Below the pieces are notes generated by a model. It saw only the letters and a list, made by a program, of their open reading frames with translations. It made no database searches and was not told where the DNA came from. Both the position numbers and the translations under genes were made by a program. Shown here piece by piece: positions 10,818-21,866 of a stretch of 64,000 nt of DNA. Numbering within the stretch: the first letter of the stretch is position 1; every line of letters begins with the position of its first letter. The stretch spans positions 264,649,958-264,713,957 of the forward strand of contig NC_080540.1 of NCBI RefSeq assembly GCF_028640845.1, given 5' to 3'. The DNA is from Ahaetulla prasina (taxonomy: Eukaryota; Chordata; Lepidosauria; Squamata; Colubridae).

Positions 10818-11858
10818 ATATGACTCCTGAAACTCAGAGTCTTTCTTCATATGTTCTCTTTGCTGATGATGTCAAACTATTTAACACCACAGACAATACA
10901 TCTACCATTCAAAAAGACCTTGATCTTCTAACCACTTGGTCTAAAACTTGGCAACTCCAAATCTCAACCAGCAAATGCTCAGTCTTACATATTGGAAAAA
11001 AGAACCCAAACACTAAGTACATACTTGATGGACATTACCTTACAGATGACCCCCACCCTGTTAAAGACCTTGGAGTTTTCATGTCAAATGATCTAAGTGC
11101 CAAAGCCCACTGCAACTACATAGCAAAAAAGGCTCTAAGAGTTGTAAACCTAATCTTGCGTAGCTTCTTTTCCAAAAACACTACACTACTAACCAGAGCA
11201 TATAAAACATTTGCTAGACCAATTCTAGAATACAGCTCGCCTGTTTGGAACCCTCACCACATCTCTGACATCAATACAATTGAACGTGTCCAGAAATATT
11301 TTACAAGAAGAGTTCTCCATTCCTCTGAAAACAACAAAATACCTTATCCCACCAGACTTGAAATCCTAGGCTTAGAAAACTTGGAACTCCGTCGCCTTCG
11401 ACAAGACCTAAGTTTAACTCATAGAATCATCTATTGTAATGTCCTTCCTGTTAAAGACTACTTCAGCTTTAATTGCAATAATACAAGAGCAACTAATAGA
11501 TTTAAACTTAATGTTAACCGCTTTAATCTAGATTGCAGAAAATATGACTTCTGTAACAGAATCATCAGTGCTTGGAATACTTTACCTGACTCTGTGGTCT
11601 CTTCCCATAATCCCAAAAGCTTTAACCAAAAACTTTCTACTATTGACCTCACCCCATTCCTAAGAGGACCATAAGGGGCGTGCATAAGAGCACAAACGTG
11701 CCTACCGTTCCTGTCCTATTGTTTTTCTTCTTCTTCTTCTTATATATATTTATATGCTTATACCTCGTAATATTTACTCATATATATGTTTATATACTAT
11801 ATAATCTTTTTGTATGATACTTATATATATTGTTGCGACAAAATAAATAAATTAAATG
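10818..11858 (+). mobile_element. Jockey-superfamily LINE (CR1/Vingi-like) 3' half
   Basis: 5'-truncated just upstream of the RT catalytic motif. It includes the 284-codon frame at 10820-11674, then a 3' UTR with cgtgcctaccgttcctgtcc, a (CTT)n stretch and a (TATA)-rich region ending ttgcgacaaaataaataaat. Two further minus-strand copies of the same 3' end are at 29250-29535 and 62737-62960. The clade assignment within the jockey superfamily is uncertain. Confidence 0.8.
10820..11674 (+). CDS. LINE reverse transcriptase, C-terminal half (5'-truncated)
   Basis: Uninterrupted 284-codon frame. Residues 13-18 give LFADDV, the RT motif C with both catalytic aspartates. It is followed by a primer-grip-like TSKCSVLHIGKKN, DLGVFMSNDLSAKAHC, the RPILEYSSPVWNPH segment and the VQKYFTRR thumb-region motif, ending in ISAWNTLPDSVVSSHNPKSF. 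The order is that of jockey/CR1-type ORF2 proteins. Endonuclease and RT motifs A and B are absent, so it cannot be active, but the open frame suggests a fairly young insertion. The apparent ATG is not the natural start. Confidence 0.85.
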   Translation: MTPETQSLSSYVLFADDVKLFNTTDNTSTIQKDLDLLTTWSKTWQLQISTSKCSVLHIGKKNPNTKYILDGHYLTDDPHPVKDLGVFMSNDLSAKAHCNYIAKKALRVVNLILRSFFSKNTTLLTRAYKTFARPILEYSSPVWNPHHISDINTIERVQKYFTRRVLHSSENNKIPYPTRLEILGLENLELRRLRQDLSLTHRIIYCNVLPVKDYFSFNCNNTRATNRFKLNVNRFNLDCRKYDFCNRIISAWNTLPDSVVSSHNPKSFNQKLSTIDLTPFLRGP

Positions 11859-12690
11859 TTGTAATAAAGAAATCTATTTTGAAAACCTCTAAAGCTTGAA
11901 ATGAGTTGTTTGGAAAGCAGAGCCTACAAGTGGACTACAAGCTGAGCATTGCCAGCTGACATCCTATCTGCCTTGCACTCAGGTCATTGTGCAAACGATG
12001 TTTTTTTCATGCTGCTAGAAGAAATAAGTTTTCAGATTTAGACACATTGTAATACTTTTTTAAGTTTCTTGGCTATGCAAAGAGGTACTAAGAGATGAAT
12101 AATCAAAGCAATGTGCAAAATAATGATTGAGTCCATTATGATGCATTCATGGTATTCAGTGAGATTTAATACGAGATATAGAACCTTACAATTACTTGCT
12201 GAATGTAACAAAGGCTGGATATGGACACACAAAGAGAGGCAGATGAACACACACACACACATGCACACACATGTCCTTTTCTTTGTTAGGTTGGAAAATA
12301 TGCAATCAAGGGATCCCCAGTTGCTTAGATGTTGCCTTGACTAATCTCACTGTTCTTTTAAGGGAATCTGAATAGCCTGTTTTTGCTGGAAAAAGCCAGA
12401 GGCACAATGAATGGTGGAAACCAAAGTTTTGTAGGAAGGATGAAGGGATGTTAGTTAAAGGGAGGTATGCCTATGAGGAAACTTGTTACAGGCAAATTCT
12501 GCAAAAAGCAACAGTTCTGTTGAGTTGTCCTGCTGGTAAAGAGCATAGCAGTTAACAACTAATTTAATATTCTTCAATTATTAATTGTAGGCTGGATGAT
12601 GAAGTAGTGACAAATGAATCTGAATGTTAAATAACTTGTGAAATATTTTTTTTTAAACGTGCAAGTAATTTAAAGATGTGATATGAGAAC
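11859..12690. other. Spacer with a short (CA)n run
   Basis: CA-rich stretch near 12246-12272; otherwise no recognised element. Confidence 0.5.
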
Positions 12691-13014
12691 CAGAGGTGGT
12701 ATTCAGCAGGTTCTGACCAGTTCTGGAGAACCGGTAGTGGAAAACTTGAGTAGTTTGGAGAACTGGTAAATTCCACCTCTGACTGGCCCCACCCCCTTCT
12801 ATTCTCCGCCTCCCGAATCCCAGCTGATCGGGAGGAAATGTGAATTTTGTAGTAACCTTCCCCTGGAGTGGGGAGGGAATGGAGATTTTACAGTATCCTT
12901 CCCCTGTCATGCCCACCAAGCCATGCCCACCAAGCCATGCCATGCCATGCCATGCCATACCCACCAAGCCACGCCCACAGAACCGGTAGTAAAAATAATT
13001 GAATCCCACCACTG
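12691..13014 (+). mobile_element. hAT-like non-autonomous element (cagaggtggtattca ... caccactg)
   Basis: Imperfect terminal inverted repeats: cagaggtggtattcagca at the left and gaatcccaccactg at the right. An internal arm motif ggagaaccggtagt recurs near the right end as agaaccggtagt. Flanking 8-mers atgagaac and ataagagt agree at 5 of 8 positions, fitting an old 8-bp hAT TSD. Contains a short (CCATG)n run near 12935-12957. No transposase. Confidence 0.75.
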
Positions 13015-14571
13015 ATAAGAGTGATTGATTGATTAAGTTTGAGTGATTAAGCTTCTATGAGTGATTAAGCTTCTATACCTGAAAGGTGATCAAGAAAGAG
13101 TTATGTGATCTTCTGAGTCACTGGGAGATTGGTAATTCATAGAGACTGTGTCCCAGGATGGGAGGGAATTGGATGAAGTAAATCAGACAGTTTAGCAGGG
13201 ATAATTGTGGCCTAGCAATAGACATGACAGGATGTCAGCAGTCCTCGACTTCTGCTTTCACCCTTAGCCATCAGAACTCTGTGAGCAATTGATGAAACAT
13301 GTCTGTAATATAACCTAGGCATTTGGCACAGGCATATTCGTTCATTTTCTGGGGTTTTTGCTACCAGTGGTCCCTTTGAATTCCTTTGAAGTCATCTTGA
13401 ATTTAGGAATCCACTGTAAGTGAACATTGTTAAGATTAATTCTTCAAAAAAAAATCACCTCTATGTAATACTTTCTTCTCAGCTGATTCCAAGATGCTGG
13501 GTTAAATGATGTATCTATAACTTCTGGGATTATATTTTATCATAAAGTGAACTTGATTTTCATTTAATCATAATCATATCTTCAGTTGAAAGAGCAATTA
13601 TTCATCTCCATTTATTGTGCATTTTCTCCTATCAAACTAATTTTCTACAATCAAATTGAATAAGACTCATTATTAGTAGGAATGCATAATTTTCTTTGAA
13701 AACAAAAAATAAGTCTCAGAATACTGGAGAAATTGAGATACATGCTAGGCACAACATTCCTGAGAATACAAGATTAGCCTGGCAAACAATGAGCTCCTTA
13801 CAAGTCTGTATTTAATTTAGATAACAAAGTAGTAGTATTTGTTCATTTGGTGACTTAGGTACCTGTTCTTTCTTTTCCTGAAATAAAAAAGGAAACGTGG
13901 TTGTTCAGCTTCATACCAAATCCAATTAAATGCACTTTATAAATTAAGGAGCCCAATTATTCACTGTCACTTTTAATACCAAATTAGTAGTTGGGAGTAA
14001 CTGACATAAGGCTCAAATGGGTACAAATATTTTTCTTCCAAATTTTGAGAAGGATATTTAATTTCTCTATTTCTGAGTGGCAGTCTTAAGAAGAAATGAC
14101 ATTATTTTAACAGAATTGGCTCCAGCAAGGTTCTCACTAAGATAACATCAAAAGAAGATGTTGGGAAGAATAGGAGTGAGAATTTGTTTGAATTGATTCA
14201 GTAGAATATAGAACCAAAATTATATCAGTGTTTTTCATTTTCAAATAACTGTAATAATATTTCAATGCATATCCATAATGTTTTCAACAATATGAGAAGA
14301 ATGAATGTAGCAGATTGATGCTGTTTATCTTGTGAAGGCCCTCTACATTCTTCATCTAGAAGACAGCACATGAATTTTCACTCTGCCAGGCTAAATGTAA
14401 AATTCTGATATTCTTTCAGTTAGGATCTCGGCTTTGATACTAATTAGAAAGAAAGGAAGCTGTAGAAGTGAAAGAAATAATTCTAGTGTTACACTGCAGA
14501 AAAAGAAGCAGTAGGTCTATTGTGAGAAGAATGAATATGGGAGATAATTTAGTTAATCTGTTTGTGAAAGG
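13015..14571. other. AT-rich spacer
   Basis: A 20-bp partial tandem repeat (gagtgattaagcttctat twice) lies at 13040-13076. No other element recognised. Confidence 0.5.
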
Positions 14572-14987
14572 ACTGATTGCGCTTCAGTTTGAGATGCAAA
14601 CAACACAAACAGCCTGTGTCTGTGTTTACTAGTAAAGGGACACAGGGCAGAAAACATCCTGCAGAAAGCACAGTTCCACAACTTTCAGCAGTTCCAAGAA
14701 GGCTCCACACCTATTTGCATTAGTTAGGTGACCCTGAGGACACAGACAAATCTTGAAGTGGCCTCAATGAATCTCTAAAAGAATGCAAATGACCAATTGT
14801 CTGCAAGGAATATAAATCCTTCCATTCCTCACTATCCTGCCAGAGTTGAAGAAGCTTCTTGGATGAGAAAAAAAATGTCTTTAAAGAAGAACCAGAAAGT
14901 CTAGTTGCCTCTTGAAAAAGCACCTTTGGGACAATCACGACCTGGATGACTGAGAATCTCCATAGACATCTTGGAGTTAACTCATTT
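14572..14987 (+). mobile_element. Penelope-like element, 3' end
   Basis: Plus-strand PLE tail: the post-nuclease region (PRRLHTYLH...DPEDTDKS), then gaagaagcttcttggatgag, aaccagaaagtctagttgcc, aaaaagcacctttgggac and the terminal gacctggatgactgagaatc. Longer than the 849 copy and shares its right terminus exactly. The coding part has stops. Confidence 0.7.
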
Positions 14988-17277
14988 CTACTAGGCTAAA
15001 GTTCCATTTAGCATATCTTCCTTTTCTGATTGTTGATATACATGAGAGATACAAGACACAAAACTATGAACATTCTTCTATTGTTGCTTACTGGTATCAA
15101 TACCAGAACTAAATTAGATGGCATGACACATTCCGATGAGCAATTGTATGAATGACTTTTAACCAATTAATAACAGATTTGGAGACCTGATTCAGTTGAA
15201 ATAGATATTGCTGATCTGGGTCGTATTCACTACACTTGCTATTTGGATTAGTAAATTCTTACAATTCAAACATAAAGGACCCAAAGAAATTTAGATATCT
15301 TTCTCATCTAAACAAAGCTAAACAAAATATAAAATTTTATGCCTATCCAGCTATCAATTAAAGCTTTTCTTTTAATCTACTTTGCAGGTATCTGTCCTCT
15401 CCTACCTGAACTGGTGTAATATCACACACCAGGAAAAACAATGTTAACTTCCACTTATTTCCTGTTAGTTTTTAAATAATAAGTCATAGATTTATTAACT
15501 TATCAATGGCATTTTTCTAGCATTGCCCTGAGGTTAAGGTAAAGTGGAATCTGCAGATGACTAGGATAACAAGTAGTCACTGATATAACCAGTCCTTCAT
15601 CAATTTGTTTATCGTAATTCCTTTTGAAAAATATTTTGGGGCAGTCCTGAGAATATGTTCCTAGGTTTCTACTGCTATTTGATGCTTAACTCCAATGGAA
15701 CCTAAAATCAAGTGTTTCGTTAGAGAAAAGAGCTCTATGATGGAAGGGCAGCCTTTGATCTTTCTTACTATTCCAAATATTCACTTAACTGTATAGGTAC
15801 CTGGAGATGCTTGTGCTGTGAAGCTTTCTAATTCCTTAAAGCTTTGGTAGGATTCCTGATTAAACAATATTACATATATTTATATAATAAAATAATATAT
15901 ATGTAATAATGTGACATTAAATTATGTATAAAGTCATATCTTAATGATTTTTTTTAGAGTTGGTTTTAATTTTAGGCTTTTCAGATCTAGGCGTATTCAA
16001 GAAAATCAACTATTTTCCAAGAGATATAGAAAAGTTAACTTTTGGGGACTAATCCATATTTAGGATACAATTGACAAGGATTTGGTTTTCCCAGAACCAG
16101 GAAGATTCTCTCGTAAAAGTCAAGATGGCAACTGTGATGGTATGATCAGATCTGCTTATTTTTTTTGTAAACTCTTCTTCAAGTCAGGGAACAATTCAGG
16201 GTAATTCAAAATAAACCCATTCTATATTATGAATACTGTTGGAAGAAATAGACTTATTTCTTGACTAATACTACACGTTTGGCTATCTGGATTAATTTCA
16301 AAAATTATTCACTCAAAAGACTATTGAGGACAAACATTTTTCTGATATTATTTTTCCATAAATGCTTGCTACAATTTTCTGCATATTTTTAAAAAACATA
16401 TTTGACATTTGTATGCTTGTGTGTGCTTGTGTGCATGTGCATGTGCAAGCAAGCTCTGAAACATTTTCTTTCAGCATAGCATTTTACATGCAGGCAATTT
16501 CATTTAGAATTGTTAAATTACATAGTCTGTAATTTTCTTTTCTTTCTCTTCTTCTTGCTGATAGACTTAGTAGGAGATCTTTTTGGACCTGTCAGGGAAC
16601 ATTGCTGGGGATTTCCAGGGAAAGAATGAAAAAGCTGAAATTTGACAGGCTTCTCCAAGCTCTTGATTGTTTTTCTTATTTTCTCTCCCTTTAGTCTGCT
16701 CTTGAAGATTGGAGAGCAGAAAAGGGAAATAATGAAATGTTCCTTGTGTGAATAAGAGCAGCGCTACATGAAACTGCACAGACACAGGTTGTTGTCATGA
16801 GTACAAATATGGCAGGGGGTGGTGGTTATGGGCAACCCTTCCATTAGCTTACCTCCTCCCCCCACATTCACCTGGAAGGCTATTAGCAAAACAAATATGG
16901 TGGAAAAGGGAAAGGCTGAATAAGAATGCCCTCACTCCTCATTTTTCATGACGTCCTCTGCCCAGGGACCTCTAAAGGGAGAGGCAAAAAGCAAAATATA
17001 ATAAAAGTCCTCCCCTTGTTATGTTTGTACATGTAAAGAAGGGCAGAGCTTCATTTATATTAGTATTTTTTTTATGCTCTTTTCTGTTTATTTTTCTTTA
17101 CTTTTGATGATTCGATTATATAGCTATTTAATTTGTTGGCTATTACTTTTTTTCCCAAAACATGTTTTTTTTGCATGTTTTCTCTATATATTTTAAATTG
17201 TCACAAAATTTTATATTAAAAAAACAACCAAAAGGTGGTCAGAGCTTCAGTTGTATGCTTATAGCTGACATCTTGAC
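14988..17277. other. AT-rich spacer
   Basis: Holds an imperfect AT inverted repeat near 15870-15910 (attacatatat ... atatatgtaat) and a TG/CATG-rich stretch near 16415-16450. No gene or named repeat seen. Confidence 0.45.
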
Positions 17278-17412
17278 CAGAGGTCCCCAACCTTTGTCCC
17301 TTTAAGACTTGTGGACTTCAACTCCCAGAGTTCCTCAGCCAGCTTTGCTGGCTGAGGGACTCTGGGAGTTGAAGTCCACAAGTCTTAAAGGGACCAAGGT
17401 TGGAGATCCCTG
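17278..17412. mobile_element. Palindromic hAT-like MITE with perfect TSD
   Basis: 135-bp element that is almost entirely one inverted repeat: gtccctttaagacttgtgga and the following segment are mirrored across a short loop near 17340. Ends are cagaggtccccaacc and aaggttggagatccctg. The 8-bp TSD atcttgac is exact on both sides (17270-17277 and 17413-17420), diagnostic of hAT-type insertion. No coding capacity. Confidence 0.9.
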
Positions 17413-17500
17413 ATCTTGACTGTTTTGAACACCGCCACCCGAATATGGAACGCCTGCCCTGTTATCCCATTTGATAATTAGCAAGGTAAGATTAAAAATC

Positions 17501-17516
17501 TTGTTGAAGCAATTGT
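17501..17516. repeat. Left TSD of the PLE insertion
   Basis: ttgttgaagcaattgt, exactly repeated at 19289-19304 across the whole nest. Confidence 0.8.
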
Positions 17517-17656
17517 CCCAAAGGTGCTTTTTTTCAAGTGGCAACTGGACTTTCTGGTTCTTCTTTGAAGACATTTTGCTTCTCATTCAAGATGCTTCTT
17601 CAGCTCTGACTGGAGGGTGGGGAATGGAAGGATTTATACTCCCTGCAGACAGCTGG

Positions 17657-17893
17657 TCATTTGCGTTTTTTTAAGTGAGTTGTTAAGTCACCTGGAGGTT
17701 TATCTGTATCCTCAAGGTCAAGTGACTGATGCAAATGGGTGTGGAGCCTTCTTGGAACAGTTGAAAGGATTTTTTTGTAGATTGGAGATATATGATGATG
17801 CATCCCTCCCCCTCTGTTGAGAGAAAACTGTTCAATTTTGACATAGATGGCCTCTTTTACCCCTCTTTCAAACCAGCAGTCCTCTCTGTCCAA
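17657..17893 (-). pseudogene. PLE GIY-YIG endonuclease C-terminal relic
   Basis: 78-codon frame containing DREDCWFERGVKEAIYVKIE, then SLNRGGG and a run ending in PRRLHTHLH. The WFERGVKEAI and (x)LNRGGG blocks are typical of the region at the end of the GIY-YIG nuclease of vertebrate Penelope-like elements. The catalytic GIY and YIG motifs and the RT domain are missing, so this is a 5'-truncated relic. Confidence 0.75.
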
Positions 17894-18319
17894 AATCTGG
17901 ACTTTGTTAATGACTCACTAAAAGCATGCAGATGACCATCCATTCAGAGCTGAAAAAACTTCTTGGATGAGAAGCAAAACGTCTTCAAAAAACCCCAGAA
18001 AGTCTAGTTGCCTCTTGAAAAAGCATCTTTGGAACAACCATGATGTTGTAACCTAGGCCCAAGTAGTTATTACCAGACACAATCAGTCCTAAACAAACAT
18101 ATTTCATTAGAACAGCTAAGAATTACTTTATTCTCAGCTTAGTCCAAATTAATTCCAAAACAAATCCTTCAGAAAAAGTCCTGCCTTATCACAAACCTTT
18201 GTCTTCTTTGGCATCCTCCCAAAGGCTTTTCTTGGCAAAGCCCCACAAACTTCAGAAACAAGAGACACCGACTAGAAACAATTGGAGCAATATTGCTTTC
18301 CTACAAAGAGCCCAAGAGC

Positions 18320-18912
18320 TATTGTGGTCTGCCAGCAGCCTGCAGAGCTGCAATGGAGTCAGACAGCGATGAGGCTGAGGTGAGGCCAGGGCCATCGGGA
18401 AGTGAGGTGCGGACTCCAGAGCCTCCAGAGATAGATAGTAGTGAGGCAGAGGAACAGGAGGAGCCTGTTCCTAATGCATGCATGAGAAGAGCTGCCAGAA
18501 GGCAAGAGCAACTCAAGCAAAAAGGACAACTCGAGAGTAGGGCCAAGAGATAATTGGCCCCTCCCATAAGGCTTAAAATTGACCAGTAATGGTGTTTGGG
18601 CTTTGCCGGAAAACAACGTTGGTAGCTTCGTCTTCTGCTTCATTTATTTTATTTTATTTATTTTATTTATTTATTCATTTATTTATTCTTCCATTTATTT
18701 TTGTGACTTCTAAACGTTTGCCAAGAAAGGCCTTTGGCAGTTTGCCTAATTGGACCAAGGTTTGCAGTAGGACTGAGGAATTTGTATTGGGAGGAATTTG
18801 TTTTAATTGAGTTGAATGGCGCTGGGAATGAATTAATCGTCAGCTATTCAAATAAAGTTTGTTTGTTTTTTCACGGACTGAGTTTCCTACTACCTGGGCC
18901 TGGGTCACAACA
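18320..18912 (+). mobile_element. Solo LTR 'B' (plus) inside LTR A
   Basis: 593 bp from tattgtggtctgccag (ancestral tgttgtgg, one substitution) to ggcctgggtcacaaca. Exact TSD agagc at 18315-18319 and 18913-18917. Contains a TTAAAA/TATA-like promoter region (ccataaggcttaaaat, about 18563-18580), an AATAAAG poly(A) signal at 18851-18857, and a TTTA-rich stretch at 18640-18700. The upstream (U3) part holds an open frame with the basic ending RRAARRQEQLKQ. Confidence 0.9.
18359..18553 (+). other. LTR-embedded acidic/basic open frame (copy B)
   Basis: From ESDSDEAEVRPGP through TPEPPEIDSSEAEEQ to MRRAARRQEQLKQ and a terminal KR-stop. Matching frames occur in LTR A (minus 18978-19232) and LTR C (minus 26726-26932). 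The copies differ by in-frame indels. It lies upstream of the promoter-like TTAAAA, so it could be the C-terminus of an internal protein running into the 3' LTR. Function unknown; not a host gene. Confidence 0.45.
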
Positions 18913-18977
18913 AGAGCCATTGCTGCTCTTTTAAGCCTTATAGGAGGGGCCAATAATCTCCTGGCCTTACTCCCAAG

Positions 18978-19232
18978 TCATCCTTTTTGCTTTAGCTGCT
19001 CTTGCCTTCTGGCAGCTCTTCGCATGCATGCACTAGGAACAGGCTCCTCCTGTTCTTCTGCCTCTTCGCTTTCTGCCTCTGGAGGCTCCGGAGTCCACAC
19101 ATTGCTCCCAAATGGCCTTGGCCCCCTCTCTGCCTCCAATGCAGACCCCTCGTCTGGACCTTTCCCAGAGTCCAGGACTGGCCCATTGTCCTCCCCAGCC
19201 TCCTCATTGTCTGACTCCACTGCCAGCTCCAC
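18978..19232 (-). other. LTR-embedded acidic/basic open frame (copy A)
   Basis: 84 codons: ELAVESDNEEAGEDN..., then VWTPEPPEAESEEAEEQEEP and MRRAARRQEQLKQKG-stop. Relative to copy B it carries an extra block of about 22 residues between the ESDN and TPEPPE parts without loss of frame. Its stop comes earlier than in copies B and C. Confidence 0.45.
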
Positions 19233-19288
19233 AGGATGCTAGTGAACCACAACACATGACCTGGATGACTGCGAATCTCCATAGACAT

Positions 19289-19304
19289 TTGTTGAAGCAA
19301 TTGT
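19289..19304. repeat. Right TSD of the PLE insertion
   Basis: Exact second copy of the 16-mer at 17501-17516. Confidence 0.8.
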
Positions 19305-19915
19305 TGCAGTGTTCATCAATTCTGCTAGAAATATCAGTGGAAAGATTCCTGGTCAACTGGTAAAAGATACTGGACTTTCTTAAGTCACTGAAGACTTTTT
19401 GCTATCTGCTTCTCAATGGTTAAAAATATTTGGTAGTAAGATATTCTTTCATTCTCACGTCATCTTTGTTTCAAAGTTCGGTTTTACTCCTCTTACGTTG
19501 GTGATTATTTCACTTACGAAAAGCTGAATAATGACATTGAATCATTTAATATAGGATTGTAATAGAGAAAGGATACATTTGGAAGTTGGATTTCTTTCAA
19601 AATAGAAATCAAGCATACTACTGTATTTAAAATTAGGAAAACATTAAACCATTTGTCCATATAATCAGTCATATTTATATTACTTGACAGTCTATAAACT
19701 ATAGTAAAATTGGTATATAGTTTTCCCCAGCTATTGTTGCAATCTCCTTGAATTAAATATGGGACTCCAGTGAAACCTTGGTTAACAGATTAGTTGAGAT
19801 TAGATGTGATCTATTATTTCCAACCATCTGTTTAAAAGGAGAGTCTATAATTATTGATAATTCCATTACACAAATGATATAAACTGCATGACTTTGTGAC
19901 ATTGGTGTAAAGATA
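19305..19915. other. Spacer, nothing recognised
   Basis: AT-rich, no element ends or conserved frames. Confidence 0.45.
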
Positions 19916-21866
19916 TAATATAATATAACAACAGAGTTGGAAGGGACCTTGGAGGCCTTCTAGTCCAACCCCCTGCCCAGGCAGGAAACTCTACACCATT
20001 TCAGTCAGATGGTTATCCAACGTTTTCTTAAAAATTTCCAGTGTTGGAGCATTCACAACTTCTGCAGGCAAGTCATTCCACTTATTAATTGTTCTAACTG
20101 TCAGGAAAATTTCTCCTTAGTTCTAACTTGCTTCTTTCCTTGATCAGTTTCCACCCATTGCTTCTTGTTCTACCCTCAGGTGCTTTGGAGAACAGCCCGA
20201 CTCCCTCTTCTTTGTGGCAACCCCTGAGATATTGGAACACTGCTATCATGTCTCCTCTAGTCCTTCTTTTTTATTAAACTAGACATACCCAGTTCCTGCA
20301 ACCATTCTTCATATGTTTTAGCCTCCAGTCCCCTAATCATCTTTGTTGCTCTTCTCTGCACTCTTTCTAGAGTCTCAACATCTTTTTTACATCGTGGCGA
20401 CCAAAACTGGATGCAATATTTCAAGTGTGGCCTTACCAAGGCATTATAAAGTGGCACTAACACTTCACGTGATCTTGATTCTATCCCTCTGTTTATGCAG
20501 CCCAGAACTGTGTTGGCTTTTTTAGCAGCTGCTGCACACTGCTGGCTCATATCTAAATGGTTATCCACTAGGACTCCAAGATCCCTCTCACAGGTACTAC
20601 TATTGAGCAAGGTAACATATATACGGTACGGTACCTGTGCATTTTGTTTTTTTTGCCTAAATGTAGAACCTTACTTTTTTCACTGTTGAATTTCATTTTG
20701 TTAGATAGCGCCCAATGTTCAAGTCTGTCAAGATCTTTCTGTAACTTGAGTCTATTTTCTGGAGTGTTAGCTATTCCTGCCAGCTTGGTGTCATCTGCAA
20801 ATTTGATGAGTTCACCATCTATACCCTCGTCCAAGTCATTGATGAAGATGTTGAAGAGTCCTGGGCCTAAAACAGAGCCTTGGGGTACTCCACTGCATAC
20901 TTCCCTCCATGTGGATGTAGTTCCGTTGAGGACTACACATTGAGTGCTAGCCAGTTACGAATCCATCTGGTGGTGGTGCTGTCTAACCCACATTTTTCTA
21001 CTTTATCTAGTAGTAGGTTATGATCTACTTTATCAAATGCTTTACTGAAGTCCAAGTAAATTATATCGATAGCATTCCTCTGGTCTACTAATTTTGTCAT
21101 TTTGTCAAAGAATGCAATAAGATTAGTCTGGCATGATCTGTTTTTGACAAACCCATGTTGGCTTTTGGTTATTACTTTGTTTGCTTCTAGGTGTTCGGTG
21201 ATTTATTGCTTGATTATCTTTTCCAGAATCTTCCCCGGTATTGAGGTCAGGCTGATAGGTCTGTAGTTTCCTGGATCTGTTTTTTTTCCTTTTTTGAAGA
21301 TGGGAACTACATCAGCTTTTTTCCAGTCCTCTGGCAGCTCCCCTGTGCTCCAGGATCTTTGAAAGATATAGTTCAGTGGTTCTGAGATCACGTCTGCCAG
21401 TTCCTTCAGAACCTTGGGGTGTAATCCATCCGGTCCTGGTGATTTGAACTCGTCTAGGGTAGACAGGTGTTCACTTACCATTTTCTTCCCTATTTTAACT
21501 TGTGTTTCTAATCTGTTTTTTGTAGTGCTGTTTTTGATAGGTTGGATTGTTTTTTCCTTTTGTGTAAAGACAGATGCAAAAAATGAGTTAAGTAGATCTG
21601 CTTTCTCCCTGTTGCTTGTCATCTTCTTGCCACTTTCTCCCAGCAATGGGCCAATTGTTTCCTTGACTTTTTTCTTGTTTTTAACATGTTGGAAGAAGCT
21701 TTTTTTGTTATTTTTTACTTTTGTCGCTAGCCTTTGTTCATTGTGAGCCTTAGCTTTCCTCACTTCATCTTTACAGGCTCGGACTATTTGCTGATATTCT
21801 GCCTTAGTTATTTGCCCCTCTTTCCACTTTTTATATTTGTCCTTTTTGTCTTTCAATCTTGGTGTG
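19916..21866 (-). mobile_element. CR1 LINE, about 1.9 kb 3' portion
   Basis: Minus-strand CR1 from a short ATAAT/ATAAC tail (about 19916-19937) through the 3' UTR terminus agttggaagggaccttgg to the region upstream of the RT. Open frames at 20257-20610, 20568-20834 and 21203-21934 cover the C-terminus, RT motif C and the linker plus RT N-terminus, separated by frameshifts or stops. 5'-truncated at about 21866, where similarity to the copy at 50873 stops. Confidence 0.92.
20257..21860 (-). pseudogene. CR1 ORF2 reverse transcriptase, broken
   Basis: In protein order: KYKKWKEGQITKAEYQQI linker, [54 protein letters not shown] (RT motifs 0-1), then nucleotide-level matches to the DFSKAFDKVDH motif A region (about 21040-21060), the GVPQG-like motif B (about 20880) and [16 protein letters not shown] (motif C, about 20790). 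Ends in [20 protein letters not shown] and the [11 protein letters not shown] segment. Several stops and frameshifts make it inactive. This copy keeps the motif A block missing from the copy at 50873. Confidence 0.85.

Larger units (their letters stand above)
18044..19254 (-). mobile_element. Solo LTR 'A' (minus), interrupted by LTR B
   Basis: Begins tgttgtaacc and ends gaaccacaaca, so on the minus strand it is TGTTGTGG...TTACAACA. Exact 5-bp TSD catga at 18039-18043 and 19255-19259. Removing LTR B and one agagc copy leaves about 613 bp that aligns end to end with LTR B, with no gap at the junction. Minus-strand 18978-19232 holds an acidic open frame. A 5-bp TSD and TG...CA ends fit Gypsy-type or some ERV-type elements; no internal region is present. 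Confidence 0.9.
17517..19288 (-). mobile_element. Penelope-like element hosting two nested LTRs
   Basis: Left part (17517 to about 17900) is in minus orientation: terminal repeat, then coding relic. Right part (about 17935-18043 plus 19255-19288) is the same terminal repeat in plus orientation, so the copy is bounded by inverted terminal repeats, as PLEs often are. Minus-strand 17657-17893 encodes the GIY-YIG nuclease C-terminal tail. The right arm is split at catga by LTR A. A 16-bp exact TSD flanks the whole unit. Confidence 0.85.

Noticed and set aside
14572..14987. Hammerhead ribozyme in this PLE copy
   Set aside because: The ttggatgag and gaaa-like pieces differ from the CUGANGA core at two positions, and the gaaacgtc segment is decayed here.
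18293..18553. Acidic MESDSDEAEV-type protein as a host gene
   Set aside because: It starts outside and runs into LTR B, and related frames recur in LTRs A and C, so it belongs to a retrotransposon LTR.
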